64,000 bases of DNA. Origin: Rhodospirillaceae bacterium (GTDB lineage Bacteria > Pseudomonadota > Alphaproteobacteria > UBA828). Every line of letters begins with the position of its first letter. Within the stretch, counting starts at the first letter, position 1. Made by a program: the position numbers and the translations under genes. The notes beneath the pieces are model-generated. The model saw nothing but the letters and a program-made list of their open reading frames with translations, was not told the origin of the DNA and did not search any database. Shown here one piece after another: positions 45,077 through 53,185 of the stretch. Location: the NCBI GenBank assembly GCA_002728135.1, contig PBVE01000005.1, positions 62,001-126,000 on the forward strand. The letters are read 5' to 3'.

Positions 45077-45759
45077 CACATCAACTTGTATCCCTCAGTT
45101 CCAGTTACAACAATTAAAGCATTAGATGGGTTTTTTTCTAATTTTTTTCTTAATCGGTAAATATGTGTTTCAAGTGTATGTGTGGTCACTTTTGAATTAT
45201 AACCCCAGATCTCTTTTAGCAGAGTTTCTTTAGATACATAGCTACCGTTCGCCCTTGATAAAAGTTTTATTATATCAGTCTCTTTTTCGGTTAATTTTAT
45301 AACCTTTTGAAATCCTCTTTCCTTTATTTCTCCTGAGGCAGGAAAAAAATCGTATCTTCCAATTTTAATTACTAAATCTCTGCTTTGTTCATAATTACTA
45401 ATTTGATTTTTTATTTCCCTTAATAGCTCACTAAAACGTATTGGTTTTTTGATATATAGATTCACCCTTTCTTCAAAAATAACGCTAATCTCATCATTTG
45501 TATCCATGAGGCAGATAATTGGTATTTTAGACTTACTCATGAGAATTGATTCTCTAAATTTCTTTTGATTAGCATGTAAAAGTTTTAAATCTGCAATGAA
45601 TAAATCAAACGTTTTCATTTTAAGATGTTCAAGCACCTCGTGAAATGTATGTGCCTCAATAGCTGTAAACTCTTTTTCAATCTCTAACTGTTCCATGAGC
45701 GAATAACGCAATGACTCGTCATTTTCAGTGATTAAAATTTTCTTATTAAGATTCATCAA
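45073..45759 (-). CDS. OmpR/PhoB-type response regulator with atypical receiver
   Basis: The 228-residue protein has an N-terminal receiver domain and a C-terminal winged helix (VIKLTEKETDIIKLLSRANG, then ETLLKEIWGYNSKVTTHTLE and THIYRLRKKLEK). The phosphoacceptor Asp is kept in FDLFIADLKLL and the Lys in LYIKKP, but the acidic pair reads TEND and the conserved Thr/Ser position is Met (IICLMD). The receiver may respond poorly to phosphorylation. No histidine kinase gene is nearby. It converges with the MFS gene, overlapping by 4 bases. Confidence 0.85.
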   Translation of the reverse strand: MMNLNKKILITENDESLRYSLMEQLEIEKEFTAIEAHTFHEVLEHLKMKTFDLFIADLKLLHANQKKFRESILMSKSKIPIICLMDTNDEISVIFEERVNLYIKKPIRFSELLREIKNQISNYEQSRDLVIKIGRYDFFPASGEIKERGFQKVIKLTEKETDIIKLLSRANGSYVSKETLLKEIWGYNSKVTTHTLETHIYRLRKKLEKNPSNALIVVTGTEGYKLMC

Positions 45760-45880
45760 CTTAAACTTTATAGTTAAGATTACATCTGGAATAAAAAGAT
45801 TCAGTTATTGCCTTATGCTAATCCTTAAATAATAACTAATGGTTATTTGTCATTTGACTTAAATTAATTTTTAATTATTT

Positions 45881-46576
45881 CTACTTATTACGAGATACAA
45901 AAATAGCTGATCCAACCCTAACCTGAGTAGCACCAAAGCTTATAGCTGTTTGATAATCTCGACTCATTCCCATACTTAATTCAGCAAGTTTATTTTTTTT
46001 TGCAATTTCAAATAAAAAAGCAAAGTATGGCCCTGGGTCTTTATCTGCTGGAGGAATGCACATCAAACCTATAACAGGGATCTTATGTTCATTAATACAA
46101 AATTTTACAAATTCATTCGTTTGATTCGGGGAAATTCCAGTTTTTTGAGATTCTTCACCTATGTTTACCTGCACGAAACATTCCAATCGATTACCAGTTC
46201 TATCAAATTCTTTTGCTAAAACCTCTGCAAGTTTTCTCCTGTCTAATGAATGAATTGTATTAAATATTGATACGGCATCACGAACCTTGTTCGTCTGTAA
46301 TGGCCCTATTAAATGTAGTTTTATATCTGGGTGTTTTTTACAAATATCTGGCCACTTCGATAAAGTTTCTTGAACACGATTTTCTCCAAAGTCCCTGTGT
46401 CCACTTTTTATAACATCCAAGATTTTGTTAGATTCAACATTTTTTGAAACTGCTATTAGTTTTATTCTATCTTGATTCCTATTAGCCTGTATTTTAGCAG
46501 ATTCAATTGTTTCTAGGATTGGACTTATTAATGATGTACTATCGTAAAAATCAGATTGCACCTTTTCTAAAGACAT
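45881..46576 (-). CDS. YggS-family PLP homeostasis protein
   Basis: The 231-residue single-domain PLP protein resembles the alanine racemase N-domain. IKLIAVSKNVESNKILDVIK carries the PLP Lys, followed by FGENRVQETLSKWPDI, LHLIGPLQTNKVRDAV, VQVNIGEESQKTG and LSMGMSRDYQTAISFGATQV with VRVGSAIF. It buffers PLP and affects amino-acid metabolism. GAGG precedes the ATG. It is divergent from the ThiE-like gene with a 42-base spacer. Confidence 0.93.
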   Translation of the reverse strand: MSLEKVQSDFYDSTSLISPILETIESAKIQANRNQDRIKLIAVSKNVESNKILDVIKSGHRDFGENRVQETLSKWPDICKKHPDIKLHLIGPLQTNKVRDAVSIFNTIHSLDRRKLAEVLAKEFDRTGNRLECFVQVNIGEESQKTGISPNQTNEFVKFCINEHKIPVIGLMCIPPADKDPGPYFAFLFEIAKKNKLAELSMGMSRDYQTAISFGATQVRVGSAIFVSRNK

Positions 46577-46618
46577 GTCAGCCTCACACTAAAAACCTAA
46601 ATAGGGTATTTTGATACT

Positions 46619-47233
46619 ATGACGTTAACAGAGGTTTCTACACAGCTCAATTCTATAAACAACAATAAATTACCACCAATATTTTTTTTAACTGATATGA
46701 ATAAATTTAAAAATCCTGAGGTAATATGTCAGCAATTACCAACTGGAAGTGGGGTGATTTTTAGAGATTACGAGATTTCTGATAGAAAACTTAGAGCAAA
46801 TACTTTAGCTAAAGTTTGTGCAGAACACGGGCTAATTTTGTTTATTGGTGAAGATAGGGACTTAGCTCTTTCTGTAGGAGCTGATGGTGTGCATTATAAA
46901 GAAAATACAATTACATCAGCTCTTAAGAGCATGAAAGATAAAAAATTAATTGTAACTGCTGCTACTCATACGTTTAATTCAATACTCATGGCTAAGAAAG
47001 CAGGTGCCGATGCCGTTCTACTATCACCTGTATTTAGAACCAAATCTCATCCAGAAGCTACGCCCTTGGGAATCTCAAAGTTTCGTGATTGGACTAATAG
47101 ATCTCCATTGCCGGTGTATGCTCTAGGGGGGATAAGTTCAGATAACGCTCATAAATTATTATCAACTAAAGCGATCGGCATAGCAGCCATTGAAGGAGTA
47201 ATTAGAGAGTTTTATCCTTCTGAGAAGTCTTGA
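46619..47233 (+). CDS. Thiamine phosphate synthase-like (ThiE/TenI family)
   Basis: The 204-residue TIM barrel shows [50 protein letters not shown] and [20 protein letters not shown] with GIAAIEG. The family norm INDRxxLAxxxGADGVHLGQ is altered (EDRD and VHYKEN), so a TenI-like thiazole tautomerase or a stand-alone ThiE both fit. No other thiamine genes are in the window. The 3' end overlaps cysNC by 22 bases on the opposite strand. Confidence 0.78.
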   Translation: MTLTEVSTQLNSINNNKLPPIFFLTDMNKFKNPEVICQQLPTGSGVIFRDYEISDRKLRANTLAKVCAEHGLILFIGEDRDLALSVGADGVHYKENTITSALKSMKDKKLIVTAATHTFNSILMAKKAGADAVLLSPVFRTKSHPEATPLGISKFRDWTNRSPLPVYALGGISSDNAHKLLSTKAIGIAAIEGVIREFYPSEKS

Positions 47234-49146
47234 AATTTTCTCAAAATGTATTGGACAAGAACATCAACGCTTTGCTCTAATGACTGATCATCTGTATCAA
47301 CAATTAAATCTGGTTTTTCAGGTTCTTCATAAGGTGCTGAAATACCAGTAAAATCACTTACCTCTCCTGCTCTAGCCCGCTTATAAAGACCTTTTGGATC
47401 TCTTTCTTCACAAACTTCTAGAGATGCTCTAACAAATACCTCATGAAATGGGCCCTCGCTATTGATTCTTTCCATAGCCCCACGTGCTCGATCTCTATCT
47501 GCTCTATATGGTGAAATAAATGCTGTAATTACAACCATTCCAGCATCAGCAAATAAGGCTGCAACTTCTCCTACTCTACGTATATTCTCGGCCCTGTCCT
47601 CAGGAGAAAATGAAAGATTTGAGTTCAAACCCGAACGTACGTTGTCACCGTCAAGAAGATAAACACTATACCCCTTTTTGAATAGTAATCGTTCTGCCTC
47701 AAGAGCAATACTTGATTTTCCTGCTCCGGAAAGGCCCGTCAGCCAAACAACACCTCCATAGTGACCGTTTCTCTGTACACGTGTCACAACAGGAACTCTA
47801 TGTCCTACAGCATACAGGTTTGTCCCTTTTTCTGTGATTAAATCACGTTGATCAGGATAACCCTTCATGCTGATAACACCACCAGCAACTATATCATTAG
47901 AATTAAGTAGTACAAAACGACCAGTGTGTTTATTTTTAGAAAATTCATCTATTGCAAGCATCGAGCGTGATCTAAAAATTACCTCTGCAATATCATTACG
48001 TTTTACTTGAAGATGTTCTGTGATTTCTTTTCCTGCAGATAAATCATCCGTATCAATTACTCTATCAATTTCTTGTACTTTTACAGACGTCTCAAAAGTA
48101 TTAATTCGTAGTTTATATTCTTCACCAACCTTAAGAGGTTTTTGTGCTAACCAAAATAGATGGGACCGGAAAACATTACTTTCTAACGGCGGGCTTGAGA
48201 TATGGCTCATTAATTCTCCACGCTCAATAAATAACTGTTCCTTAAGAGTTATACCTACAGATTCACCTTGTTTAGCTCTACTTTTTGAAAAGTCCTCTGG
48301 CCAAGTAATTATATTTTTTATTTGAGCTTTACGATTCGAAGGAGAAAAAATCACATTATCTCCTGATTTTAAAACTCCACATGTAACTTTTCCAGCTATG
48401 ATTCTTCTAGAGTCAAAATGATAAATATCTTGTACTGGCATTCTTAAAGGTGAGTTTTCAAGATCATTCAAGATTTCGAGTGTATCAAAAGATTCTAAGA
48501 CTGTAGGGCCTACATACCAACTCATCTTTTTTGATTTTTGAACTATATTATCTCCCTCACGGGCTATTATTGGAACAATACTAATTACTTTTAATCCCAA
48601 ATTATCAAAATATTCTTTGACTTCCTTTTGAACTCTATCAAATTCACTTTGATTATATTGAACCAGATCCATTTTATTTACAGCAACAACAACATTACTT
48701 ATACCGAGCATATTTAGGATATATGTATGCCGACGTGATTGCTCTCGAAGACCCTCAGAACCGTCTATTACAAGTAAAGCCACGTCGCAACTTGCAGAAC
48801 CAGAAATCATATTTTTGATAAATTCTTTATGGCCTGGTGCATCTACAATCACGTAATTTCTTTTTGTAGATTTAAACCAGATATGTGCTGCATCAATTGT
48901 TATAGCCTGATCTCGCTCAGCTTGAAAGGCATCCATCACAAAAGCAAATTCAAAAGGCATTCCTCTACGTTCTGACATTGCCTTAATTGCTTCAAATTTT
49001 CCCTCTGGTAACGATCCCGTATCATGTAAAAGTCTACCAACTAGTGTACTTTTGCCATGGTCAACGTGACCAACAATTGCAATTTTAACCTGATGGAGAG
49101 TTTGATTCTTAGGTAGTTTTATTGATTTTTTTTTGTTTTTATTCAT
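47212..49146 (-). CDS. cysNC: Bifunctional sulfate adenylyltransferase large subunit / APS kinase (CysNC)
   Basis: The protein has 644 residues. The N-terminal ~430 are the CysN GTPase: [37 protein letters not shown] and AVNKMDLV are the G1, G3 and G4 motifs; beta-barrel domains follow. The C-terminal ~190 are APS kinase: [20 protein letters not shown] is the P-loop, with [12 protein letters not shown] and [20 protein letters not shown]. It completes PAPS synthesis. cysD lies 12 bases upstream. With no assimilatory reductase (cysH/I) here and a sulfotransferase next door, the PAPS is probably meant for sulfation as well as assimilation. Confidence 0.94.
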   Translation of the reverse strand: MNKNKKKSIKLPKNQTLHQVKIAIVGHVDHGKSTLVGRLLHDTGSLPEGKFEAIKAMSERRGMPFEFAFVMDAFQAERDQAITIDAAHIWFKSTKRNYVIVDAPGHKEFIKNMISGSASCDVALLVIDGSEGLREQSRRHTYILNMLGISNVVVAVNKMDLVQYNQSEFDRVQKEVKEYFDNLGLKVISIVPIIAREGDNIVQKSKKMSWYVGPTVLESFDTLEILNDLENSPLRMPVQDIYHFDSRRIIAGKVTCGVLKSGDNVIFSPSNRKAQIKNIITWPEDFSKSRAKQGESVGITLKEQLFIERGELMSHISSPPLESNVFRSHLFWLAQKPLKVGEEYKLRINTFETSVKVQEIDRVIDTDDLSAGKEITEHLQVKRNDIAEVIFRSRSMLAIDEFSKNKHTGRFVLLNSNDIVAGGVISMKGYPDQRDLITEKGTNLYAVGHRVPVVTRVQRNGHYGGVVWLTGLSGAGKSSIALEAERLLFKKGYSVYLLDGDNVRSGLNSNLSFSPEDRAENIRRVGEVAALFADAGMVVITAFISPYRADRDRARGAMERINSEGPFHEVFVRASLEVCEERDPKGLYKRARAGEVSDFTGISAPYEEPEKPDLIVDTDDQSLEQSVDVLVQYILRKFQDFSEG

Positions 49147-49158
49147 GGTTTTGAAACT

Positions 49159-49956
49159 CTACATATAACCATCTGCTCTGAGTCGCTCAAAGGCATCTTC
49201 TGATTCATGGTCCATAGCTCTACCAGATCTTTCTGCGGTTCTTGTTGTCTTAAGTTCCTCTATAACCTCACTAACTGTTTGTGCATTACTTTCTATTGGG
49301 TGTGTAATGTCTGAGTCACCCAATGACCTATATCTCTTGCCTTTATTTGCAAAATATAAAGAAATCATTGGAAGTCCTTCTCGTTCTGAATAACGCCAAA
49401 TGTCTAACTCTGACCAATGTAACAACGGATGAATTCTGATGTGTGTATCGTCTGGAAAATCAGTTTTATATTGATCCCAAAATTCTGGGGGCTGATCTTT
49501 AAAATTCCAATTTCCTTCTCCACCCCTTGGACTAAAATATCGCTCCTTAGACCTAGTGCTCTCCTCGTCCCTTCTTATGCCCGCAAAAAGGCCTTTATAT
49601 CCCTCTTGTTCTATCAATAATTTCAGCCCTGCTGTTTTCCTGGCAGCCGACCTAGCAGCTGGTGGCAAACTTGGATCAATTTCTGATACTGGTGGGCACA
49701 TGGAAGTAACAAGGTTCAAATTCCATTCTTTTGAATAGAAATCTCTAAATTGATACATTTCCTTAAATTTCTTCCCTGTATCAACATGACATACGGGAAA
49801 GGGTACATTGCCAAAAAAAGCTTTACGACACAACCAAACCATGACGTTAGAATCTTTTCCAAGAGACCATAGTAGGGCTAGTTTATCAATTCGATTAAAT
49901 GCTTCCCTAATTATGTAAATACTTTGGCTTTCAAGAGAATCCAGATGATCCATCAT
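49159..49956 (-). CDS. cysD: Sulfate adenylyltransferase small subunit
   Basis: The 265-residue PP-loop ATP sulfurylase subunit makes APS from sulfate and ATP with CysN. LALLWSLGKDSNVMVWLCRK holds the PP-loop SxGKDS; FPVCHVDTGKKFKEMYQFRD, GIRRDEESTRSKERYFSPRG and HPLLHWSELDIWRYSERE match CysD. The shorter length (E. coli has 302) is due to a compact middle. The gene starts MMDHLDSLE; the second Met is equally possible. It forms an operon with cysNC, and the sulfotransferase ends 81 bases upstream. Confidence 0.94.
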   Translation of the reverse strand: MMDHLDSLESQSIYIIREAFNRIDKLALLWSLGKDSNVMVWLCRKAFFGNVPFPVCHVDTGKKFKEMYQFRDFYSKEWNLNLVTSMCPPVSEIDPSLPPAARSAARKTAGLKLLIEQEGYKGLFAGIRRDEESTRSKERYFSPRGGEGNWNFKDQPPEFWDQYKTDFPDDTHIRIHPLLHWSELDIWRYSEREGLPMISLYFANKGKRYRSLGDSDITHPIESNAQTVSEVIEELKTTRTAERSGRAMDHESEDAFERLRADGYM

Positions 49957-50037
49957 CTTATATTTTACCTTATAAAAGTGCTAATTATAATTATATAACA
50001 TAAAACTTATGTTTATAAAGTATTAACATAAAAATTT

Positions 50038-50874
50038 TTAAAAACCATCAGGTATATAATTAAATCTCAACATCTGCTCCCTATGAGCTTTTATGACCTC
50101 CTTTACCTGATCATCAGATAGAGTTTTACGCCATCCATCAGCCGTTCCTTGCCTAAAAAACATATCTTGAACTGGTGTACGTTCTATAAAACCTTTTCTT
50201 TTTTCCTGAGCTTTCAAAATTTTAAAAGATGAAAATTTAATTGCTCTTTTTAATCGATCACGGGGTGGGTTTAGACCCATAAACTTTGCAACATTTCCAA
50301 ATGTTTGAGTTGGCCTCATTTGCATATCTTCATATTTAATAACATGAAGTAACTCACTACTCATTTGTGTCCAACTTTTCACATGAGTAGACCAATCACA
50401 ATAAATCTCCGGAACATGTGTTTCACTTCTAGGCGATTGAAAATTCGGTGTAGACATTCCTTCAATCATTTTATTTATACTGACACCTAAATGATCAGCG
50501 TAAGAAATAACAATATCGAGAGGATTCCTTACAATATATATAGCGGCATCCGACAAATGAGGAGTAATCATTGGTACTCCAGCATTTTCAACCATTGCGT
50601 TATGGGTTTTAACCAACACTGAGTCTGTTGAAAGGGATGCAATACGTGCGTGTGCTTTAGGCCGTTGTTCTGCAATCTCACTTGGGGATAATTCTGATAG
50701 AGTTGATTTGTCGCCCAACCGAAACCACTTACCGTTGCTATCACCATGTGTGAGTTCAGACATCTGATTAATGTCAAAGGGTTGTTTTGCATTGGTGAGT
50801 AGATTATGCATAAAAGCCCTTAGCCACGTATTTCCTGATTTTGGATAAGAAGCTAGCCACAAAATGCCATTCAT
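50038..50874 (-). CDS. Sulfotransferase domain protein
   Basis: The 278-residue protein resembles cytosolic/aryl sulfotransferases. LWLASYPKSGNTWLRAFMHN is the PAPS phosphosulfate loop near the N-terminus, VLVKTHNAMVENAG supplies the next conserved Lys-Thr-His, YIVRNPLDIVISYADHLG the 3'-phosphate site, and the C-terminal FRQGTADGWRKTLSDDQVKE the GxxGxWK-like PAPS-binding box. It is in the same direction as cysD-cysNC and probably uses their PAPS. The acceptor (glycan, lipid or small molecule) is unknown. Confidence 0.88.
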   Translation of the reverse strand: MNGILWLASYPKSGNTWLRAFMHNLLTNAKQPFDINQMSELTHGDSNGKWFRLGDKSTLSELSPSEIAEQRPKAHARIASLSTDSVLVKTHNAMVENAGVPMITPHLSDAAIYIVRNPLDIVISYADHLGVSINKMIEGMSTPNFQSPRSETHVPEIYCDWSTHVKSWTQMSSELLHVIKYEDMQMRPTQTFGNVAKFMGLNPPRDRLKRAIKFSSFKILKAQEKRKGFIERTPVQDMFFRQGTADGWRKTLSDDQVKEVIKAHREQMLRFNYIPDGF

Positions 50875-50986
50875 TTTTTTCCCCTATGCAAAAAACATCG
50901 TAAAATATGAAGAATTTACACTCTGTATATTTTACCACTGAATTAAACTTAGATTCAGTCATCTATATTTAATTGAGATCTAAATG

Positions 50987-51014
50987 AAAAAAGAGGCGGC
51001 TTTCGCCGCCTCTT
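50987..51014 (-). terminator. Strong intrinsic terminator of the porin gene
   Basis: A 10-bp GC-rich stem (AAGAGGCGGC, loop TTTC, GCCGCCTCTT; 50991-51014) is followed, in the minus-strand sense, by a T-run formed by the A-tract at 50987-50992. It lies 27 bases downstream of the porin stop. It is the only classic intrinsic terminator that I see in the window, consistent with a highly transcribed gene. Confidence 0.92.
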
Positions 51015-51040
51015 CCTAATGAATTCATATACTTGATGTA

Positions 51041-52177
51041 TTAGAATCCGATGGATGTTCCGATAAGAATGGAAGTCCAACTGTTGTCATTGTTGTCACC
51101 AGCTGTCTCATCGTCAAACTCACCTGAACGAAGAGCTGCCTGGACATCAATTCCTGGGCCTAAGACGTAACTTGCAGCAAGCTCATAAAGGTCAAGCTCG
51201 TCTGTGCTCAAGTCAGTATTCTCAACTTCTGAATGTCCCCAACCTAAGCTGATTGAAGTTCCATTACCTAAGTTGTAGCTTGCACCAACATGATGATCGT
51301 TACGTTCTCGGTCGTTACCGTTTGTGTCTTGTGTAACCTGACTTGTAGAGAGTGTATCCATAGCAATAGTCACGCTACCGAAGGTAACAGCACCACCAAG
51401 GTTTACTGACTCTGGGTTGTCATTACAAGTCTGTGTAGCGGCTGAAGCATTACAACGCTCCAATACATAGGATTCAAAACCACTGCGAATAGTTACGCTT
51501 CCACCACCGAAGTCAGCTGTATAGTTAGCTCCGACAGCAAAGTTGTTTTGAACTCCACCTGCTACATCAATAGTATTCCCACCATATTGCTGGTCTCCAG
51601 TGTCGTTTGGAGCATATGAAACAGCAAGATTTAAACCATTAAAGGATGGAAGTGCATAACGAATTTTGAAGTTATCGTCATCACCGATACCATCATCATT
51701 AGTTCGGGTGAAGAGGTTACCACCACCGTTACCGAAGATGAAGAATGGTGAGTTAACACCAAAGTTAGAAGCAGCACCACCACCAAAGGTAACACCGTTT
51801 CTCTGACGTGCACTTTCAACTTTACCAACTTCTAAAGAACCGAATGCACCGGAGATATACATGTGGGCTTCGTCAAAAGCTTCACTGTCTGTTGATTCTC
51901 CATTACCTTCGAGCTGAGCTGAAAAACCAACTGTTAGCCCATTATCAAGAGTAGTTGAACCACTTAAAGTCATTTCTACGTCATGTCCGACTGCGTGACT
52001 ATTACGCGCATCGGAAAGATTGCCATCATCATTGTCTTCGTTGATCATGGCCATGGCATTTTTCCAATAACCGTTGATACCAACGGAAATAGGATCAGCA
52101 GCATTAGCAGTAGCAGCGCTTCCAGCTACGAAGCCAGCTACAGCAATCGCTGTTGTGCCGAGTAATACTTTCTTCAT
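51041..52177 (-). CDS. Outer-membrane porin (Gram-negative porin family)
   Basis: The 378-residue precursor has a Sec signal peptide (MKKVLLGTTAIAVAGFVAGS, cleavage after ATANA) and a beta-barrel rich in Gly, Asn and Asp. It starts ADPISVGINGYWKNAM and ends with an aromatic C-terminal residue (ILIGTSIGF), as BAM substrates require. FGSLEVGKVESARQRNGVTF and NLAVSYAPNDT are typical of porin_4. Two Cys in one loop (ERCNASAATQTCNDN) could form a disulfide. Base composition is visibly richer in G+C than neighbouring genes, and a perfect AGGAGG lies 8 bases before the ATG, signs of high expression. Confidence 0.9.
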   Translation of the reverse strand: MKKVLLGTTAIAVAGFVAGSAATANAADPISVGINGYWKNAMAMINEDNDDGNLSDARNSHAVGHDVEMTLSGSTTLDNGLTVGFSAQLEGNGESTDSEAFDEAHMYISGAFGSLEVGKVESARQRNGVTFGGGAASNFGVNSPFFIFGNGGGNLFTRTNDDGIGDDDNFKIRYALPSFNGLNLAVSYAPNDTGDQQYGGNTIDVAGGVQNNFAVGANYTADFGGGSVTIRSGFESYVLERCNASAATQTCNDNPESVNLGGAVTFGSVTIAMDTLSTSQVTQDTNGNDRERNDHHVGASYNLGNGTSISLGWGHSEVENTDLSTDELDLYELAASYVLGPGIDVQAALRSGEFDDETAGDNNDNSWTSILIGTSIGF

Positions 52178-52526
52178 ATTGTTTCCCTCCTAAGGAGTCC
52201 TAAATTTAGTTCATTAAACCAATACCCGATTAACATATAGGAACTGGCTTTGCATACACCCAGCGAAAATAGATCCGCTAAAGATGAACACATAAACAAA
52301 TTACTAAAGCATCGTATAGGTTCAAGCACTTATGGGCAGATATGCAACATTTTTGAGTTATTGTTGCAATATTGCACCAATTTTAGGCCTTAACTCCAGC
52401 TTATTATTAATAGAAAGATTTGGCGAGCAGTAAATCCTGTGTTATGTCCACTGTTTAATAACAAAAAAATAGTTTAATGTATGCTTGTAATAGCTTTTAG
52501 ATCATTACTTAAAATCTTGGGTTTTC
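52178..52526. promoter_or_regulatory. Divergent spacer between porin and DUF3576 genes, with palindromic TTGCA sites
   Basis: This 349-base spacer contains a perfect 12-bp palindrome TGCAATATTGCA at 52365-52376 and a related half-site TGCAACAT at 52343-52350, about 170-190 bases upstream of the porin start. These repeated TTGCA words look like operator half-sites. No tRNA, small ORF or known riboswitch was recognised. The porin promoter should lie to the left of these sites; TTGAAC near 52319-52324 (minus) is a possible -35, without a clean -10. Confidence 0.4.
52186..52191 (-). promoter_or_regulatory. Porin Shine-Dalgarno AGGAGG within a small palindrome
   Basis: On the minus strand AGGAGG sits 8 bases from the ATG. 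It is the right half of CTCCTTAGGAG, so CTCC could pair with GGAG (4 bp, 3-base loop) and hide the site. The hairpin is weak; its effect is conjecture. Confidence 0.6.
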
Positions 52527-53081
52527 ATGATAATACTAAATTCAACAAAAATAAGAATATTTATAGTATCCATCACTCTTCTACTCTTTACTCTGGTTAT
52601 GTATGGATGTGGCTCACAGGCAACTGATGAAAAGTATCTTGAAGGTGATGCTAGAGACCGTTCAAACCCCTTGTTTGGTGAAAGTATTTTTGGTGAAGGG
52701 GGACTGCAGCTTTTTGGCGGTGACAGTGTTTGGGGAGACGATAATCAAGGAAGTGGAATAGGTGTCAATAGTTTTCTTTGGAGAGCAAGCCTAGATGCAA
52801 TGTCGTTCATGCCTCTTTCTTCCGCCGACCCTTTCGGTGGAGTGATAATAACAGAATGGTTTGGTCCTCCAGATGTTGAGGGCGAACGTTTTAAAATGAC
52901 AGTATACATACTAGGCAGAGTTTTAAGAGCAGATGCTCTAAAAGTATCTCTTTTTAGGCAAATTAAATCCCAGTCAGGAGATTGGGCAGATGCAAAAGTT
53001 AGTCCAGAAACGATAACCAATCTTGAAAATAGAATTCTTGAAAGAGCAAGGCAGCTAAAAACTGTCCAGGCTGACAATTAA
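52527..53081 (+). CDS. DUF3576 lipoprotein
   Basis: The 184-residue protein has a signal sequence ending in a lipobox (LVMYGC, then GSQ), so it is predicted to be lipidated. The mature part has SIFGEGGLQLFGGDS, FLWRASLDAMSFMPLSSADP, GGVIITEWF and YILGRVLRADALKV, the DUF3576 domain of alphaproteobacteria. It is regularly encoded just before leuS and lptE. It probably sits at the outer membrane. Function unknown. Confidence 0.85.
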   Translation: MIILNSTKIRIFIVSITLLLFTLVMYGCGSQATDEKYLEGDARDRSNPLFGESIFGEGGLQLFGGDSVWGDDNQGSGIGVNSFLWRASLDAMSFMPLSSADPFGGVIITEWFGPPDVEGERFKMTVYILGRVLRADALKVSLFRQIKSQSGDWADAKVSPETITNLENRILERARQLKTVQADN

Positions 53082-53185
53082 TGGTTGGTATGACATTGCG
53101 TAAATTATAATACTATCATATTTGCTAGAATTTAATCCGGTTAACTCCCCAGTTAATTTAGTAAAAATAAGAAATCATTAGAAAT

